Notes: a model not told the origin generated them from the letters alone. Shown: positions 36,505 to 48,354, numbered from the stretch's first letter. The stretch: 64,000 nucleotides of DNA from Monoplex corrugatus (GCA_030674185.1 JAPXFY010000026.1:43642132-43706131); one strand, 5' to 3'. Numbers and translations are program-made.

Positions 36505-36815
36505 TCACACAGAGAGACAGAGAGAGACAGACAGACAGACAGAGACACAGAGAGAGACAGAGAGAGAGAGAGAGAGATCTGTAGATGCGATTTTTGTACT
36601 TAGAATGATAACAGAAGCGTCTGCGTATTTCTAGATAACCAGTCCTCCAAATGTACAGACAGACAGACAGATAGACAGACTGAGAGAGAGAGAGAGGGAG
36701 GGAGGGAGAGAGAGAGATCTGTAGATGAGACTTTTGTAGTTAGATAACAGAAGCCTCTGCGTGTTTCTAGATAACCAGCCCTCCAAATGTACAGACAGAC
36801 AGACAGACAGACAGT

Positions 36816-36861
<46 letters not shown>

Positions 36862-36945
36862 CTGTAGATGAGATTTTTGCACTGAGAAGTATAACAGAAG
36901 CGTCTGCGTGTTTCTAGATAACCAGCCCTCCAAGTGTCAAAGTCC
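36505..36945. repeat. Triplicated 85-bp block alternating with (GACA)n/(GA)n
   Basis: Three copies of a block with ATCTGTAGATGMGAYTTTTG, GCGTCTGCGT and TTTCTAGATAACCAGYCCTC, at about 36577-36655, 36717-36790 and 36859-36933, separated by GACA/GA tracts. This is the same architecture as 29445-30795 with unrelated sequence. Confidence 0.85.
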
Positions 36946-37144
36946 AAGCGTTTCTATGTAATCGAGCCCTCCAAATGCCAAATGTCAAAGTCAAAATAAA
37001 CTAACCGTTATAATCTAGTCATCCAATAAAGGAGCAATAATCTCAAAAGCCAGCAAATACAGGTAATACACATTTGCGTGTGTGAGGTCTTAATTAACCT
37101 TATACATCCGAGAAATGATAGGGCGAAGGAGGTGGGGGTGGAAG

Positions 37145-37182
37145 GGAAGGAGAGAGAGATAGAGAGACAGACACAGACAGAG

Positions 37183-37257
<75 letters not shown>

Positions 37258-37260
37258 CCC
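37145..37260. repeat. (GA)n microsatellite
   Basis: GA/GACA tract, nearly pure between 37183 and 37255. Confidence 0.95.
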
Positions 37261-37399
37261 TTACGAAGAAAATAGATTAACAATTTGCCTGCTTTCTTAC
37301 ATCTAGCCCTCGCCTAAAGTGGGACTAAATTTTACAATACAAACATTTAACCGAAATATAACATCATCTAGACAACCTCGTTAGATAATGCCATATCTA

Positions 37400-38055
37400 G
37401 ACAGACGGACAGAGATAGAGAGAGAGAGACAGACAGACAGACAGAGACAGAGAGACAGAGACAGAGAGACAAAGACAGACAGAGACAGACAGACAGAGAC
37501 CGAGACGGAAATCAGGAAAGAGAGGGGGGAGGTCAGAAGGAGAGAATGAGAGAAAAAAAGAAGGGGGAGAGACAGAGAGAGAGAGCGGGAGAGAAAAAGA
37601 GAGGAGAGAGAGAAGAGAAGGAGGAGGGAAAGAGGGAAGAGAGAGGGAGCGAAAAGACAACATTATTTACGAGTGTTTTATATACAAAAAGGGAAAGAGG
37701 TGAGAGAGATAACCTTCATAACTCTCTATTACTCAAAGATTCTAGCAGACAGAAAGATGGAGAGATAGAGAAGAGGAAGGGATAAAGAGAGAAAGGGGGG
37801 AGAGGCAGGGATAGAGAGAGAAAGAAAGAGAGAGAGAGAGTGTGTGTGTGTGTTGTGTGTGTGTGTAGCGCGCGTGATTGCGGCGTGCGTGCGTGCGTGC
37901 TGTTTTGTGGTGTGTGTGTGTGTGTGTGTGTGTGTGTCGTGCGTGCGTACGGTGTGTGTGTGTGTGTACGTGTACGTACGGGTCGTGTGTGTGTGTGTGG
38001 TGTGTGTGTGTGTGTTGTGTGTGTACGTCTGTGTGTGTACGTCTGTGTGTGTGCT
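37400..38055. repeat. Purine-rich (GA/GACA)n then (GT)n region
   Basis: GACA and GA runs to 37660, GA-rich 37690-37840, then GT/GC runs with CGTACG interruptions to 38055. All frames crossing it are artefacts. Confidence 0.9.
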
Positions 38056-38464
38056 TGTTTCTTTAGGAATGATACATCCCAAACCATATGTGTACGCAGG
38101 CAAATATCCACCTGTGTGTTTGTGAACAAATACTGATGTGCTAGACTAGTCTTACTACTAATCGACTTGGGTCTTCTCACTCCAACTGCACCATAAGCCT
38201 GCTTCCTTTATACAGAGGATTCCGTACGTTGGGGGGGATTTTCATAGAGAGTGAAAAAAACTAACTTCTCTTTCTACTTTTGATTTTGAAGTCACTTAAA
38301 AAAAAAAAGAATATATAGATATATATAAGACCTATTCATTTTGCTGATTTTTTTACGTACATTCATGCCTAAAAAATCTGGGACAAATTTTTCCAATGCT
38401 TAATTGATGAATGATGATGATGTGAATGGTAGGAGGAGGAGGAGGAGGAGGAGGATAATTAGAT

Positions 38465-38625
38465 GTATGATGCTATGGAGTTCCATCTATGACGATGAGG
38501 ATGGTACTCATGCCACTATGGAGTTCTAGACAGAAATCCTCGAGTAAGTTTCACAGGGCCAATGGACTTCGAGCCCCCAACCATCCAGTTGTAGGTCTGT
38601 TGCGATAATCACAGCCTCTAGACAA
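38465..38625 (-). mobile_element. SINE-A fragment
   Basis: On the - strand GGCTGTGATTATCGCAACAG (box A region) and GGTTGGGGGCTCGAAGTCC (box B region). The body is truncated, though GATGCTATGGAGTTCCATCT persists. Confidence 0.65.
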
Positions 38626-38671
38626 CTGTTTGATTACAATTTTCATCCAGCTGACCTCCATCTTTTCTTTG

Positions 38672-38672
<1 letters not shown>

Positions 38673-38708
<36 letters not shown>

Positions 38709-38774
38709 GTGTGTGTGTGTGTGTGTGTGTTGTGTGTGTGTTATGTGTGTGTGTGTGTATTGTGTGTGTGTGTG

Positions 38775-38852
<78 letters not shown>
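38673..38852. repeat. (GT)n microsatellite
   Basis: About 180 bp of GT with single-base interruptions. Confidence 0.97.
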
Positions 38853-38855
<3 letters not shown>

Positions 38856-39019
38856 TATGTGTGGAATGTTGGAAAGGACTGTTATACGATAGATGGAAAT
38901 GTAGAATGGATAATGGATGAATGAATGAAAAGATAGATTATAAGAGGATTCGTATGTAGGGTGGATGGGGGATTCATGGATGATATGTTTATTTTGATGA
39001 GTAATATATATATGTATTA

Positions 39020-39715
39020 TTAGTATAGGTATATATGTAGTATGTATGGTATGGTATGTATGTATTATGGTATGGTATTAGTATTATGGTTTGGTATGGA
39101 TTTGTATGTATGGTATGGTAATTGGAAATTTTGTTATGGTATGGTATGGTATGGTATGGTATGGATGGTATGGTATGGTATGGTATGGTATGTACGTGAG
39201 GATGGTATGGTTATGGAGTTTGGAATCTGGTAATTCAGGGAATGGATTCGAGAACATCCAGGTTGTAGGTTGTTGGATATGCTCATAGGTAATGGTTGGT
39301 TATTTGGTATCGTAATCTTGTTGGTTATGGTGTTGTGTATGTTGTAGGATGGTATGGTTGTGTGTGTGTATGGTGTGTGTATGTGTATGGTGTGGTTGTG
39401 TATGGTGTGGTGAGCTTTATCTATACGGAATGGTAATGGAATGGCATGACAGATGAATGAAATGATGACGATGCATGGCATGGTATGGATGGATGGTATG
39501 GTAATGGTATGGTATGTATGGTATGGTATGGTATGGTATGGTATGGTATGGTATGGTATGGTATGGTATGGTATGGTATGGTATGGTATGGTATGGTATG
39601 GTATGGTATGGTATGGTATGGTATGGTATGGTATGGTATGGTATGGTATGGTATGGTATGGATGGTATGGTATGGTATGGTATGGTATGGTATGATGGAA
39701 GGTTGGATGGATGAA
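39020..39715. repeat. (GGTAT)n pentanucleotide region
   Basis: The pure array is 39505-39700; interrupted arrays occur at 39040-39210. Because five is not a multiple of three, the frames cycle through Met-Val-Trp-Tyr-Gly (+) or Tyr-His-Thr-Ile-Pro (-). The 230-codon - frame at 39134-39826 is a repeat artefact. Confidence 0.96.
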
Positions 39716-40017
39716 GAATGACATGGCATGACACGACACGACATGATATATATGATGAGAGCCTATTTCGCTTTTAGTTTTATAAACTGTACATGGTATA
39801 TGAATTAACCCAGTAAACATAGTCATGTCATCAAGAATAAAAACAGATTAAAATCAAAAATAAGTAAGACTACCACCAGTCCACAAACATCACGTTAGGA
39901 TACCGTTCATCTTTGAAACTCAATCAGTCAATGAAAATTCAATTTTTAAGTAACTTTTGCATTCAAGACAGAGACAGTTCCTGACTTCATATTACTGTTT
40001 GCTGAAATGTATGTTTA

Positions 40018-40058
40018 CAAATGCCAGATAGGTGACACTTTACCAAACCTTTCTTTTT

Positions 40059-40128
<70 letters not shown>

Positions 40129-40168
40129 GCCAGATAGGTGACACTTTACCAAACCTTTCTTTTTGAAA
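40018..40168. repeat. Direct duplication around a (GA)n tract
   Basis: AAATGCCAGATAGGTGACAC, then TTTACCAAACCTTTC, occurs at about 40019 and 40126, separated by (GA)n at 40059-40125. Confidence 0.9.
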
Positions 40169-40365
40169 GAGAGAGAGAGATGAAATGAAGATTTTAAAAA
40201 AAATTTAAGAGTATTGTGCAAAAACCAAGGGGCTGATTTTGATTCATTCCGGAAATAATTTATTTCTCCATGGAAACAGTAATCAATTATGACATGTTTG
40301 CGTAATGTATAGGATTTGTTAGTTGCAATAATGAGGCAAGGTTTCTCTCTGTACTACATACCTTA

Positions 40366-40441
40366 CTCTGACAATTTAAATGCGTGTTCTCGTTGACTTT
40401 AACTTAAAAGTCAACGAGAAAACGCATTTAAATTGTCAGAG
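40366..40441. other. 76-bp near-perfect inverted repeat (hairpin)
   Basis: Arms 40366-40400 and 40407-40441 are 35 bp each, separated by a 6-nt loop. The left arm starts CTCTGACAATTTAAATGCGT and the right arm ends with its complement; I count one mismatch. No transposon ends, tRNA boxes or open frame are seen. Confidence 0.93.
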
Positions 40442-40487
40442 TTTAAGGTTGTCATACCTGATAAGTTGTTCTTCGTTCGTTCATTCA

Positions 40488-40544
40488 TACACACACACAC
40501 ACACACGCACACGCACACACGACACCACACGCACACGCACACGC

Positions 40545-40581
<37 letters not shown>

Positions 40582-40809
40582 GGTTACAACATGACCTCAG
40601 AGAAGTGTGGTTGTTTCGTTCGACGGAATAACCTTGCCAGAAATATCCTTCAGTCTGCTAAATCGCTAAGTTGTTCTGTGATGAAAACATGAACGCTGAG
40701 TAACTGTAAAAGGAATGTAAACGCACAAACAACAACACTGATTTTCAGCACAAGAACACACAAACACACACTTACGTGCGAGAATATCACAACCACATAC
40801 ATTCACTCA

Positions 40810-40881
<72 letters not shown>

Positions 40882-41290
40882 CACACACGCACGCACACGC
40901 ACACACACACATACACACACATACATACACACCACACACACACATACACACACACACACTCACACACACACTCACACACACACACACACACACGCTCTAA
41001 GTGGCTGCCCCTGTGACGGATTAACCTAATCGGACACATCTGCAACCCGTCAACTTGCGAAACAGATTAGCTGATTCGCGATCCAAACGTGGACACTGAT
41101 TAACCCTTAAAGGAATGCAAACGCACAAACAACAACACTGATTACAAGTACGAACACGCACAGACAGACAGACATAGACGCGCACACATACACACACATG
41201 CACAAATCCCACACACACACACCCCACACACAAATACTCACACACAAACACAACCCTCCCCAGTACACGCACACAACACACACAACACAC

Positions 41291-41350
<60 letters not shown>

Positions 41351-41427
41351 TACCCACACACAAACACAACCCTCCCCAGTACACACACACACACACACAC
41401 ACCACACACACACACACACACACAAGA
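40488..41427. repeat. Three (CA)n microsatellite blocks
   Basis: CA/CG runs at 40488-40582, 40803-40995 and 41165-41427. Between them is a diverged duplication: GTAAACGCACAAACAACAAC at about 40716 and GCAAACGCACAAACAACAAC at about 41117. The last block repeats ACACAACCCTCCCCAGTACA at 41248 and 41364. Confidence 0.95.
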
Positions 41428-41842
41428 TCCTCGCCCTCCTACTTCCCCCTTCTCATCTGTCCCAAACACTCAGTCCTTCCAAGTCGTCATGACCGGGACG
41501 AAAAACAGATCCCGGAACCACATTCTTAGAAAGAAAGAAAGAAGAAAAAAAACCCAGATAGAAGCGTGTCTTTTTTCTCGTTCAAAAAGAAGGGAACAAA
41601 TTAATACTGACGTGAGAAGTTGGTTCAAAAGTTCGGTGAAAGACGTTAGGTTTGCCACCACGCCAGAACTGCCGTAATAGATAAATATAGAAAGAAATGG
41701 ATAAATCGGTAATTATGCAAAGAAATAGATGAAGAAATAGAGAAACAAATAGATAATGAACAGATAAATAAATACGAACAAAAAGATATAAATATAAACA
41801 AAGACATAAGTACATGTATAAAAAAATATTTTACACACAGAA

Positions 41843-41843
41843 A

Positions 41844-41908
<65 letters not shown>

Positions 41909-41960
41909 CAATATCATATAATATATATATATATATATATAATATACACATATATGTTGA

Positions 41961-42038
<78 letters not shown>
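41843..42038. repeat. (CA)n-(TA)n compound microsatellite
   Basis: CA 41847-41907, then TA runs 41916-42038. Confidence 0.96.
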
Positions 42039-42049
42039 GCTTCTTGATC

Positions 42050-42400
42050 AATCGCTGCAGTGCCGTGGTTAGCACAACAGACTGATGGCTGGAAGGTTGT
42101 GGGGTCGAATCCCCTCAATACTGTCAAAATCATTGTAGGATTTTCTGGCCCCAACCGACCGCTTCCCAGAGTTGAGTGGACACCTCGGGAAGGCTGGGAC
42201 TACACAGTCGGATCTCATCCACTTACGAATGTGTCATTCAAAGTGTTGTTCAAATTTCCTGACCAATACCGCAGGTGCCCGTATCTCTCGGGCCTAGTTG
42301 ACGCCAGGATATATCATGAAAGAAAGCGAAGAGTACAGTCATATCAAACAGTCTCTATCCAAAACAAAACGCCACTGCGTCATGTTTATCAACCCTGTCG
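42050..42400 (+). mobile_element. SINE-A reference copy
   Basis: Head: GTGCCGTGGTTAGCACAACA (box A region) and GGTTGTGGGGTCGAATCCCC (box B region). Body: GACTACACAGTCGGATCTCA, GTATCTCTCGGGCCTAGTTG, then AGAGTACAGTCATATCAAAC. It aligns collinearly with 19265-19710 and in reverse with 11455-11800. 42400-42945 holds a 13-C run near 42412 and nothing else firm. Confidence 0.85.
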
Positions 42401-42945
42401 CCGTTTCTTCCCCCCCCCCCCCCCCTGCCCCTCCTTTTAGATGATGCAGACTAGGAGTGAACTCAAGATATTAGGGCCGGTAAGCCCGCACAGAAGAAAC
42501 GTCATTTTCAGTAAAGATTTCCAGACGATGGAGATCCTACATGTATTTACACAGAAAAAAGAGCTCCCAGTATCACGACGAGGAGAGAGTGTACATTTGA
42601 GTCAATTCAGACATACATTTTTCTTCAGTGTCATTTTTGGAGGGTTGGATGACGTAGAAATACAACTTTCATCTCTCAGTTTAACGGCATCGTTCCGAGT
42701 CTGGCTGGCAAAACTATGTGCGTGTTGCCACTAGTCCCACCATCTAGATGTGAATGAGTACCCAGACCTGTTTAGAGACGGGGAGGGTAAAACGATCAAT
42801 GATATGAGTGGAACCCGTTCTTGAAACGCTGATTCAAAATACAAAGATGTCTCTGCTTTCATCCCGTTACAATCCTAGCACTTAAAAATCCAAACGAAAG
42901 TGACCGCCTCCGTTCAAGCCAACAGGAAACAGCACAGCACGCACC

Positions 42946-43690
42946 CATCATCATCATCAGGTGCCTTACCGCATGGCGTTGGCGATCATGGACTTCCTTC
43001 TGTCTTATCTCTTGTTGCCTCAAGCATCTCCTTCACCTTCCCTGTCCCCAGCCACTCTGCAAGTCCGTCTAGTATTTTCTCCCTGGGTCTACCTGGTGCT
43101 CTCTTTCCCTCCAGCTTTCCCGTTGTGACCAGGTGCTCCAAATCCCCCTTCCTCATAAAATGGCCTATAAATGTTACCTGTCTTTTCCTAATCTTCCTTA
43201 TGAATGATCTACTTGTGTCTGCCTCCATCAAGACTGTCTCGTTTGTTTTCTTTGCTGTCCATGGAACTCTCAACATTCTTCTTAGAAACCGCATCTCGGC
43301 TGCTTCAATCTTGTTCTGGCTTTGCTTGTCGACTGTCCACGCCTCACAACTGTACAACAGTATTGGTTCTATATAACATTCAAGAACTCTCTTTCTGATG
43401 TTAATTGATAGGCATTTGTTGGTAAGAATGCTTGTCATCTTCTTGATTGCTGTTTTGGCTTGGCCGATTCTGCTGGCTATTTCTGATGTGCATCTGCCGT
43501 CTGATGAAATGATCGTTCCCAGGTATTTAAAGTTATCAACCTGTCTCAAGGTTGTGCCGTTTGCTGTTATTTTGCATGAGGGGATTTCATGTTTTTTACT
43601 GATCACCATGACTTCAGTCTTCCTGCTGTTTAGTTCCAACCCCTTACATGTACCTTTGCTTTCTATTTCTAGTATATTCACATTTGTTTT
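42946..43690 (-). mobile_element. LINE-B 3' half with intact open frame
   Basis: A 231-codon uninterrupted - frame (42986-43681) encodes the region after the RT catalytic core: LELNSRKTEVMVIS, then FKYLGTIISSDGRCTSEIAS, RIGQAKTAIKKM, EAWTVDKQSQNKIEA, FLRRMLRVPWTAKKT and LVTTGKLEGKRAPGRPREK. The 3' end (complement of CCGCATGGCGTTGGCGATCA) runs into (GATG)n. It is 5'-truncated, so not autonomous. The lack of stops makes it the youngest-looking LINE-B copy here. Confidence 0.93.
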
Positions 43691-43770
43691 ATATTATCTT
43701 TTATGTACGCTTGGCAAAAGTAAGTTGACCGAAAATTTGCATCTGTCTTGTTTTGTTATATCAAATACAG
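43690..43770 (+). mobile_element. Repeat G fragment
   Basis: TGTACGCTTGGCAAAAGTAA, then TTGACCGAAAATTTGCATCT, parallels the repeated unit at 26975-27138. Confidence 0.5.
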
Positions 43771-44009
43771 GCTGCGATATTATACTTTGCGTTTTTATGG
43801 TTTTTAAAGACATTTTGGAAAACGGCAGCTAAGCAAGCTGAGGTGGAGGAGGAGTTTGATGGACACTCCAGTTGATCCAACAGATGAGTAGGCATGCCAG
43901 TTTTCATCACTTCTAGAGTGGGTCTTCAAGTGTGGATACAAGACCGATCCTGGAGGCGCGTGTTCTTGTGCCAACGACGCATGGGGAGCAACTCTGCAGC
44001 ACTGGGTTG

Positions 44010-44540
44010 TTTCCACTGGTCCCCCTTCTGTTGAAGTATCCCACCTTCTGGAAATTCTGTGCTAGAAATTTCCTCTTTCCTGTCACTCTCTTTGTTTCTG
44101 CCTTGTTCCTTTTTGCTTTCTGTCATTTCTTCCTATCATTTTCTGCTTTGATGGTCCATTCACCTGTATGTGATTCGATAAAGTCTTACACACTTGACTT
44201 AGGATTGATAATTGGGTACATGTGTTCAGCGCATTTTTTGCTCTAGGGAGGTAAGATATGTAGAAGTAAGTTTTGGTAATTTATGCCCGTTTTTATATGT
44301 GTTTGGCGTCCTTAGGTATGTTTAAATTTGTATTCAGCTGTGTTTTTTAAATGCCCTGTGCGATAAATTGGACGGAATGGTCAACGCCGGGAGCATGTCC
44401 TTAGATCATGTGCGCGAATGCATTGCTATGTGTACATAATTTTCTTTTCTCCCTTTTTTTTTCCCGTTGAAGTTTGTATGTTCTGAATAATGATAGTCCT
44501 GATACGGCTCTACGCAGTCGCTGGGCTTTAAACAAGAATC
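44010..44540 (+). mobile_element. Interspersed repeat C, copy 2
   Basis: GGAAATTCTGTGCTAGAAAT, GATAAATTGGACGGAATGGT, GCGCGAATGCATTGCTATGT and TACGCAGTCGCTGGGCTTTA appear in the same order as the other copies. 43918-43985 (CAAGACCGATCCTGGAGGCG) also matches 62336-62362, so a second repeat adjoins it. Confidence 0.75.
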
Positions 44541-44819
44541 TCAAGCAGTTAAGAACAGCTGCTCTGCGCTGTTCCGAATGGCGATTGTGTCCTACCGTCT
44601 CCACTGCCGTCAGCTACCTCTGTTGCAGGCAGTATCTGTCCAGCTGGTGGTGTGGGTGCTATAGTTGATGAGGTCAGCCTGTAGAGTATTCTTGTATCGC
44701 CTTAGCAGCCATCTCTAGTCACAGTGTCCTCGCCTCCGTTCTCCGTACAGGAGCATTTTTGGAAAGTGGTTGTCTTCAATATAAGCTACGCTACATGATG
44801 GTCATAAACACGAACAGTA

Positions 44820-44908
44820 AAAATGATAATAATAATATTATTAATAATAATATAATAATAATAATAATGATAAATGATAATGATAATAATATAATAATAA
44901 TAATAATA

Positions 44909-44945
<37 letters not shown>

Positions 44946-44965
44946 GACGACGACGACGATGATAC
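44820..44965. repeat. (AAT)n/(ATG)n tract at LINE 3' end
   Basis: ATAATAATA then GATGATGATG, directly next to the 3' terminus of the L2/CR1-like copy 2. Confidence 0.95.
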
Positions 44966-45689
44966 AGCGCCAAATCTTGATATATATGAGATGATGAATG
45001 ATGATGACGACGCGACGCATGATGATACAGCGCCAAATCTTGATATATAAATCAAATCAAAGCACGCATTCTCATCATTCACCAAAGCATTCACCCACAT
45101 CATAGAAGGGGAAATCACTGCTGGACAAAAACGTATGTCTTCCAGCTAAGCTTGAAGGAAGAGAAGAGTGTGTGACTGTCGAACAGCAGGAGAAGTCTTT
45201 TACAGTTGTATCGACAGACACAGAAAAAGAACGGCGACCAACTGTGGAACATCTGTACCGAGGAATTTTAAGTAGTATCAGAAGCAAAACGAAGAGGTCG
45301 GACAGAAATATACGTTCGAAGGTGGCCACAAAGATAAATAAGTGCGGTACTATCGATACACTTGTAGCATAATGTATTGATTTTGTACCAAATTATTTGA
45401 GAAAGGGGCAACTAATAAAAAAGAAAATGAAGCAAGGGCCTGATGTGATCATGCCTTTGTTTACGAAAGGACAAGACGGGCCACAGAATCCTGAATATCC
45501 TGGAGGCATGCTATAGAGGACGCAGGCAAGCCAGAGAGCATACAGTTACAATAATTAATACAGGATATAGGAGTGGCGAGTTTAGATGCTGCTTAAGTTG
45601 CAAGATAACGAACAGAACTGAAACGTGGCGGTTGACAGTATCAAGACTGACAGGTTTGGGCGACGAATTTCTGCATGGATTGTTGAGGC

Positions 45690-45965
45690 AACAGGAAACC
45701 ACCATCGTATTTTCCCAAGAAAATTCATGACCAGACAAAACAATTAGAGCACCCGGTCACAACAGGAAAGCTGGAGGGAAAAACAGCACCAGGCAGACCC
45801 ATGGAGCAAATACTGGACGGATTTGCAGGGTGGCTGAGGACAGAGAGGATGGAAGATGTGCTTGCGGCGACAAGGATAGATGCTTATGGAGGGCCATGAC
45901 CGCCAACGCCATACGGCACAGCACATGATGATGATGATGATGTATGATGATGATGATGATGATGA
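45690..45965 (+). mobile_element. LINE-B insertion in L2/CR1-like LINE copy 2
   Basis: A very short LINE-B tail (from about 45743; GTCACAACAGGAAAGCTGGA onward) ends GCCATACGGCACAGCACATG, then (ATG)n. GATTGTTGAG occurs at about 45677 and again just after the tail, a probable 10-bp target-site duplication. The 50 bp between 45690 and 45743 match neither element. Confidence 0.75.
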
Positions 45966-46468
45966 TTGTTGAGTTCGAGAACAACACCAAGGATCTTGGC
46001 TGAATCACAAAGTACAACAGAGTTGTCCCCTAGCTGGAAAGAAGAAATTTTACACTGGAAAGCTTGTCCTTGGTTGGTTGTCAATGAACACTGTTTCAGT
46101 CTTATCTCCATTCAAATGTAGTTTATTCTGTGTCATCCAGTTCTAGATCTCAACGTAACAGTCAGAAGCTTCGAAGTGTTTGCAAAAAGAGAGAGGCAGG
46201 TATGAGATCGAGTTCACAAGATTTAAATGATATTTCTTACAGGATGCTGGCAATCATGGCTTTCAGAAACTGTCTGAAATTCGGTGAGTGGGAGACCTGT
46301 GAATGGACGATCAGGAAGAAATGGAAAACAAGAGGTGTTTGTCTTTTCCAAAATTAACGGTCTTCGAGCCAAGTTAGAGAAGAAAAAAAAGGTGAAGCCT
46401 CTGGAAAGACATGGAAGACTGGTGTTAGAGGGACCTGACGCAGAACAAGCGTTTCGCAGTTGTAAAGT

Positions 46469-46840
46469 CAACACGCAAAACCAGAACAAGATTGAGCTGC
46501 AGCCATGTGGTTTCTAAGAAGAATGTTGAGAGTTCAATGGACAGCAAAGAAAACAAACGAGACAGTCTTGATGGAGGCAGACACAATTAGATCATTCATA
46601 AGGAAGATCAAGAAAAGATAGGCAACATTTATAGGCCATTTTATGAGGAAAATGGAATTTGAGCACTTGGTCACAACATGATAGCTGGAGGGAAAGAGAG
46701 CACCAGGTAGACCCAGGGAGAAAATATTGGACGGACTTGCAGGGTGGCTGAAGACAGAGAGAGTGGAAGATGTGCTTGCAACAACAAGGGATAGATCCAT
46801 ATGGAGAGCCATAATCTCCAACGCCATGCGGCAGGGCACT

Positions 46841-46891
<51 letters not shown>

Positions 46892-46896
46892 CGACG
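46469..46896 (+). mobile_element. LINE-B insertion, second, in LINE copy 2
   Basis: It starts at GTCAACACGCAAAACCAGAA and runs through FLRRMLRVQW-like coding sequence with a stop, ending ACGCCATGCGGCAGGGCACT plus a long (GATG)n. AGTCAAC is present at both edges. That is a possible target-site duplication, or microhomology, since the LINE itself contains AGTCAACACGCAA at this point. Confidence 0.85.
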
Positions 46897-47602
46897 ATGA
46901 TGAGAGTCAACGACTTGGATCGATTAATAGGTTTAGCTTTCGGCATCATTTTCGTAATTCTTTTCACTTGCTCCCAAAAATTCTGTGAGTGAACTTCAAG
47001 ATTAGAGGACCAGGAATGCCGTTCGGCACGTCTACGAACTTGTTCGACTACCCTATTTCATTTGTGTACCAATTTGCAGACAGGCAGTCAGACAGAACAC
47101 GCGTAACGGCCACTCAATCGCGAATGATTTACGATATATAAGATAGTACGAAAAATCGTATTTGCCTCCTAAAACAATTCAACTCATCTAAAAAAAAATA
47201 TCCAGGACTTATTTTGACGGAAAGGAGAAACCTGTCTGGGCAGGACTGATTTAGAACGATATCAAATGTCATGTTGCACCGTTCTGATTATCAAGGTCTT
47301 CCTGTTCGGGGCGTTGTGTACGGGGGACATCACGAGCGTGCACTGGCCGACACATGCACACATGCACGTTAGCAAAGATGTCAGTCTGTTCGGTCGTGGT
47401 AACTTGTCTGGCCAATGTCAGCACCTGTTACAGACTGTGGTAGGCCTTGGTGAAAATGCTATTGCTCATCAGCTCTAAACCAAAATGATAAAAGCCATGA
47501 ATTAAAAAAAAAAAACATGTAGTGAAGTATTTAAAGGTGGGAAAGGCTGTTTTTCTAAGCTCTCTTTAAAGAAAAGAATATTTCATATCGAACGAACAAA
47601 AA

Positions 47603-47836
47603 GGTGTGTGTAGGGTGTGTGTTGGTGTGTGTGTGTTGGTGTGTGTGTGTGTGTTGGTGTTGTGTTGGTGTTGTGTTGGTGTTGTGTTGGTGTTGTGTTG
47701 GTGTTGTGTTGGTGTTGGTGTTGTGTTGGGTTGTGTTGGGTTGTGTTGGGTTGTGTTGGGTTGTGTTGTGTTGTGTTGTGTTGTGTTGTGTTGTGTTGTG
47801 TTGTGTTGTGTTGTGTTGTGTTGGTGTTGTGTTGGA
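47603..47836. repeat. (GTTGT)n/(GTTGGT)n array at LINE 3' edge
   Basis: GT then GTTGGT, GTTGGGTT and GTTGT units. It meets the 3' end of the I-like LINE at 47837. The same kind of motif appears at the LINE's other edge (51556-51666). Confidence 0.95.
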
Positions 47837-47879
47837 ATGGAATCTTTATTTAAAGTCTGTTCACAATAGTGATTTTAGA

Positions 47880-47899
47880 CACACACACACACACAAACT

Positions 47900-47969
<70 letters not shown>

Positions 47970-47975
47970 CACACA
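47880..47975. repeat. (CA)n-(TA)n-(CA)n inside the LINE 3' region
   Basis: The tract splits a 3' region that is continuous in the second I-like copy, where GTGATTTTAG (56800) is followed directly by the A- and G-rich segment. Confidence 0.93.
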
Positions 47976-48061
47976 TACACAGGGAGCAACAACAAAAAAA
48001 AGGGGGGGTGGGGGACGGGGATGGGAAGGGGTAGTGGAAGTTTGAACGTAAGAAGAGGAAC

Positions 48062-48064
<3 letters not shown>

Positions 48065-48101
<37 letters not shown>

Positions 48102-48190
48102 TTTATTTGTATAGCGCATATTCCATATAAAAACATGCTCACCAGCGCTTTACATTTCGCAAGAAAGGCAAAAGGTGATAAAAAATGTTC
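48065..48190 (-). mobile_element. (AAT)n plus SINE/LINE tail-like insertion
   Basis: (AAT)n 48065-48104 followed by TTTATTTGTATAGCGCATAT and ACCAGCGCTTTACATTTCGC, a 3'-tail type found on many interspersed repeats and similar in plan to 10335-10530. It is absent from the second I-like copy. Confidence 0.5.
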
Positions 48191-48354
48191 ACAATTACAT
48201 ACACAATAAGATAACAACAAACATTAAAGCTATACAAGTAAGAAGACACATAAGAAACCACAGAATATTAAAATTTAAACACTGACTTATGTAATGAAGA
48301 AAGATTAACAGATTTTTCATATGAATAAAGAGGCATACTGTGTTTATATATTGC

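Larger units (their letters stand above)
44985..47105 (-). mobile_element. L2/CR1-like LINE, copy 2 (twice interrupted)
   Basis: Segments 44985-45690, 45966-46468 and 46897-47105 align in order with the copy at 34490-36150, for example CACAAAGATAAATAAGTGCG and GGACAAGACGGGCCACAGAA. The 3' end reads on the - strand TTTGATTTGATTTATATATC, then AAGATTTGGCGCTGTATC, then ATC repeats; a second partial terminus at 44963-45000 suggests a duplicated tail. It extends further 5' than copy 1 in the middle (46110-46350). Two LINE-B insertions split it. No intact frame remains. Confidence 0.75.

Noticed and set aside
42060..42440. 126-codon + frame
   Set aside because: It is the SINE-A reference copy read as protein, with no conserved domain.
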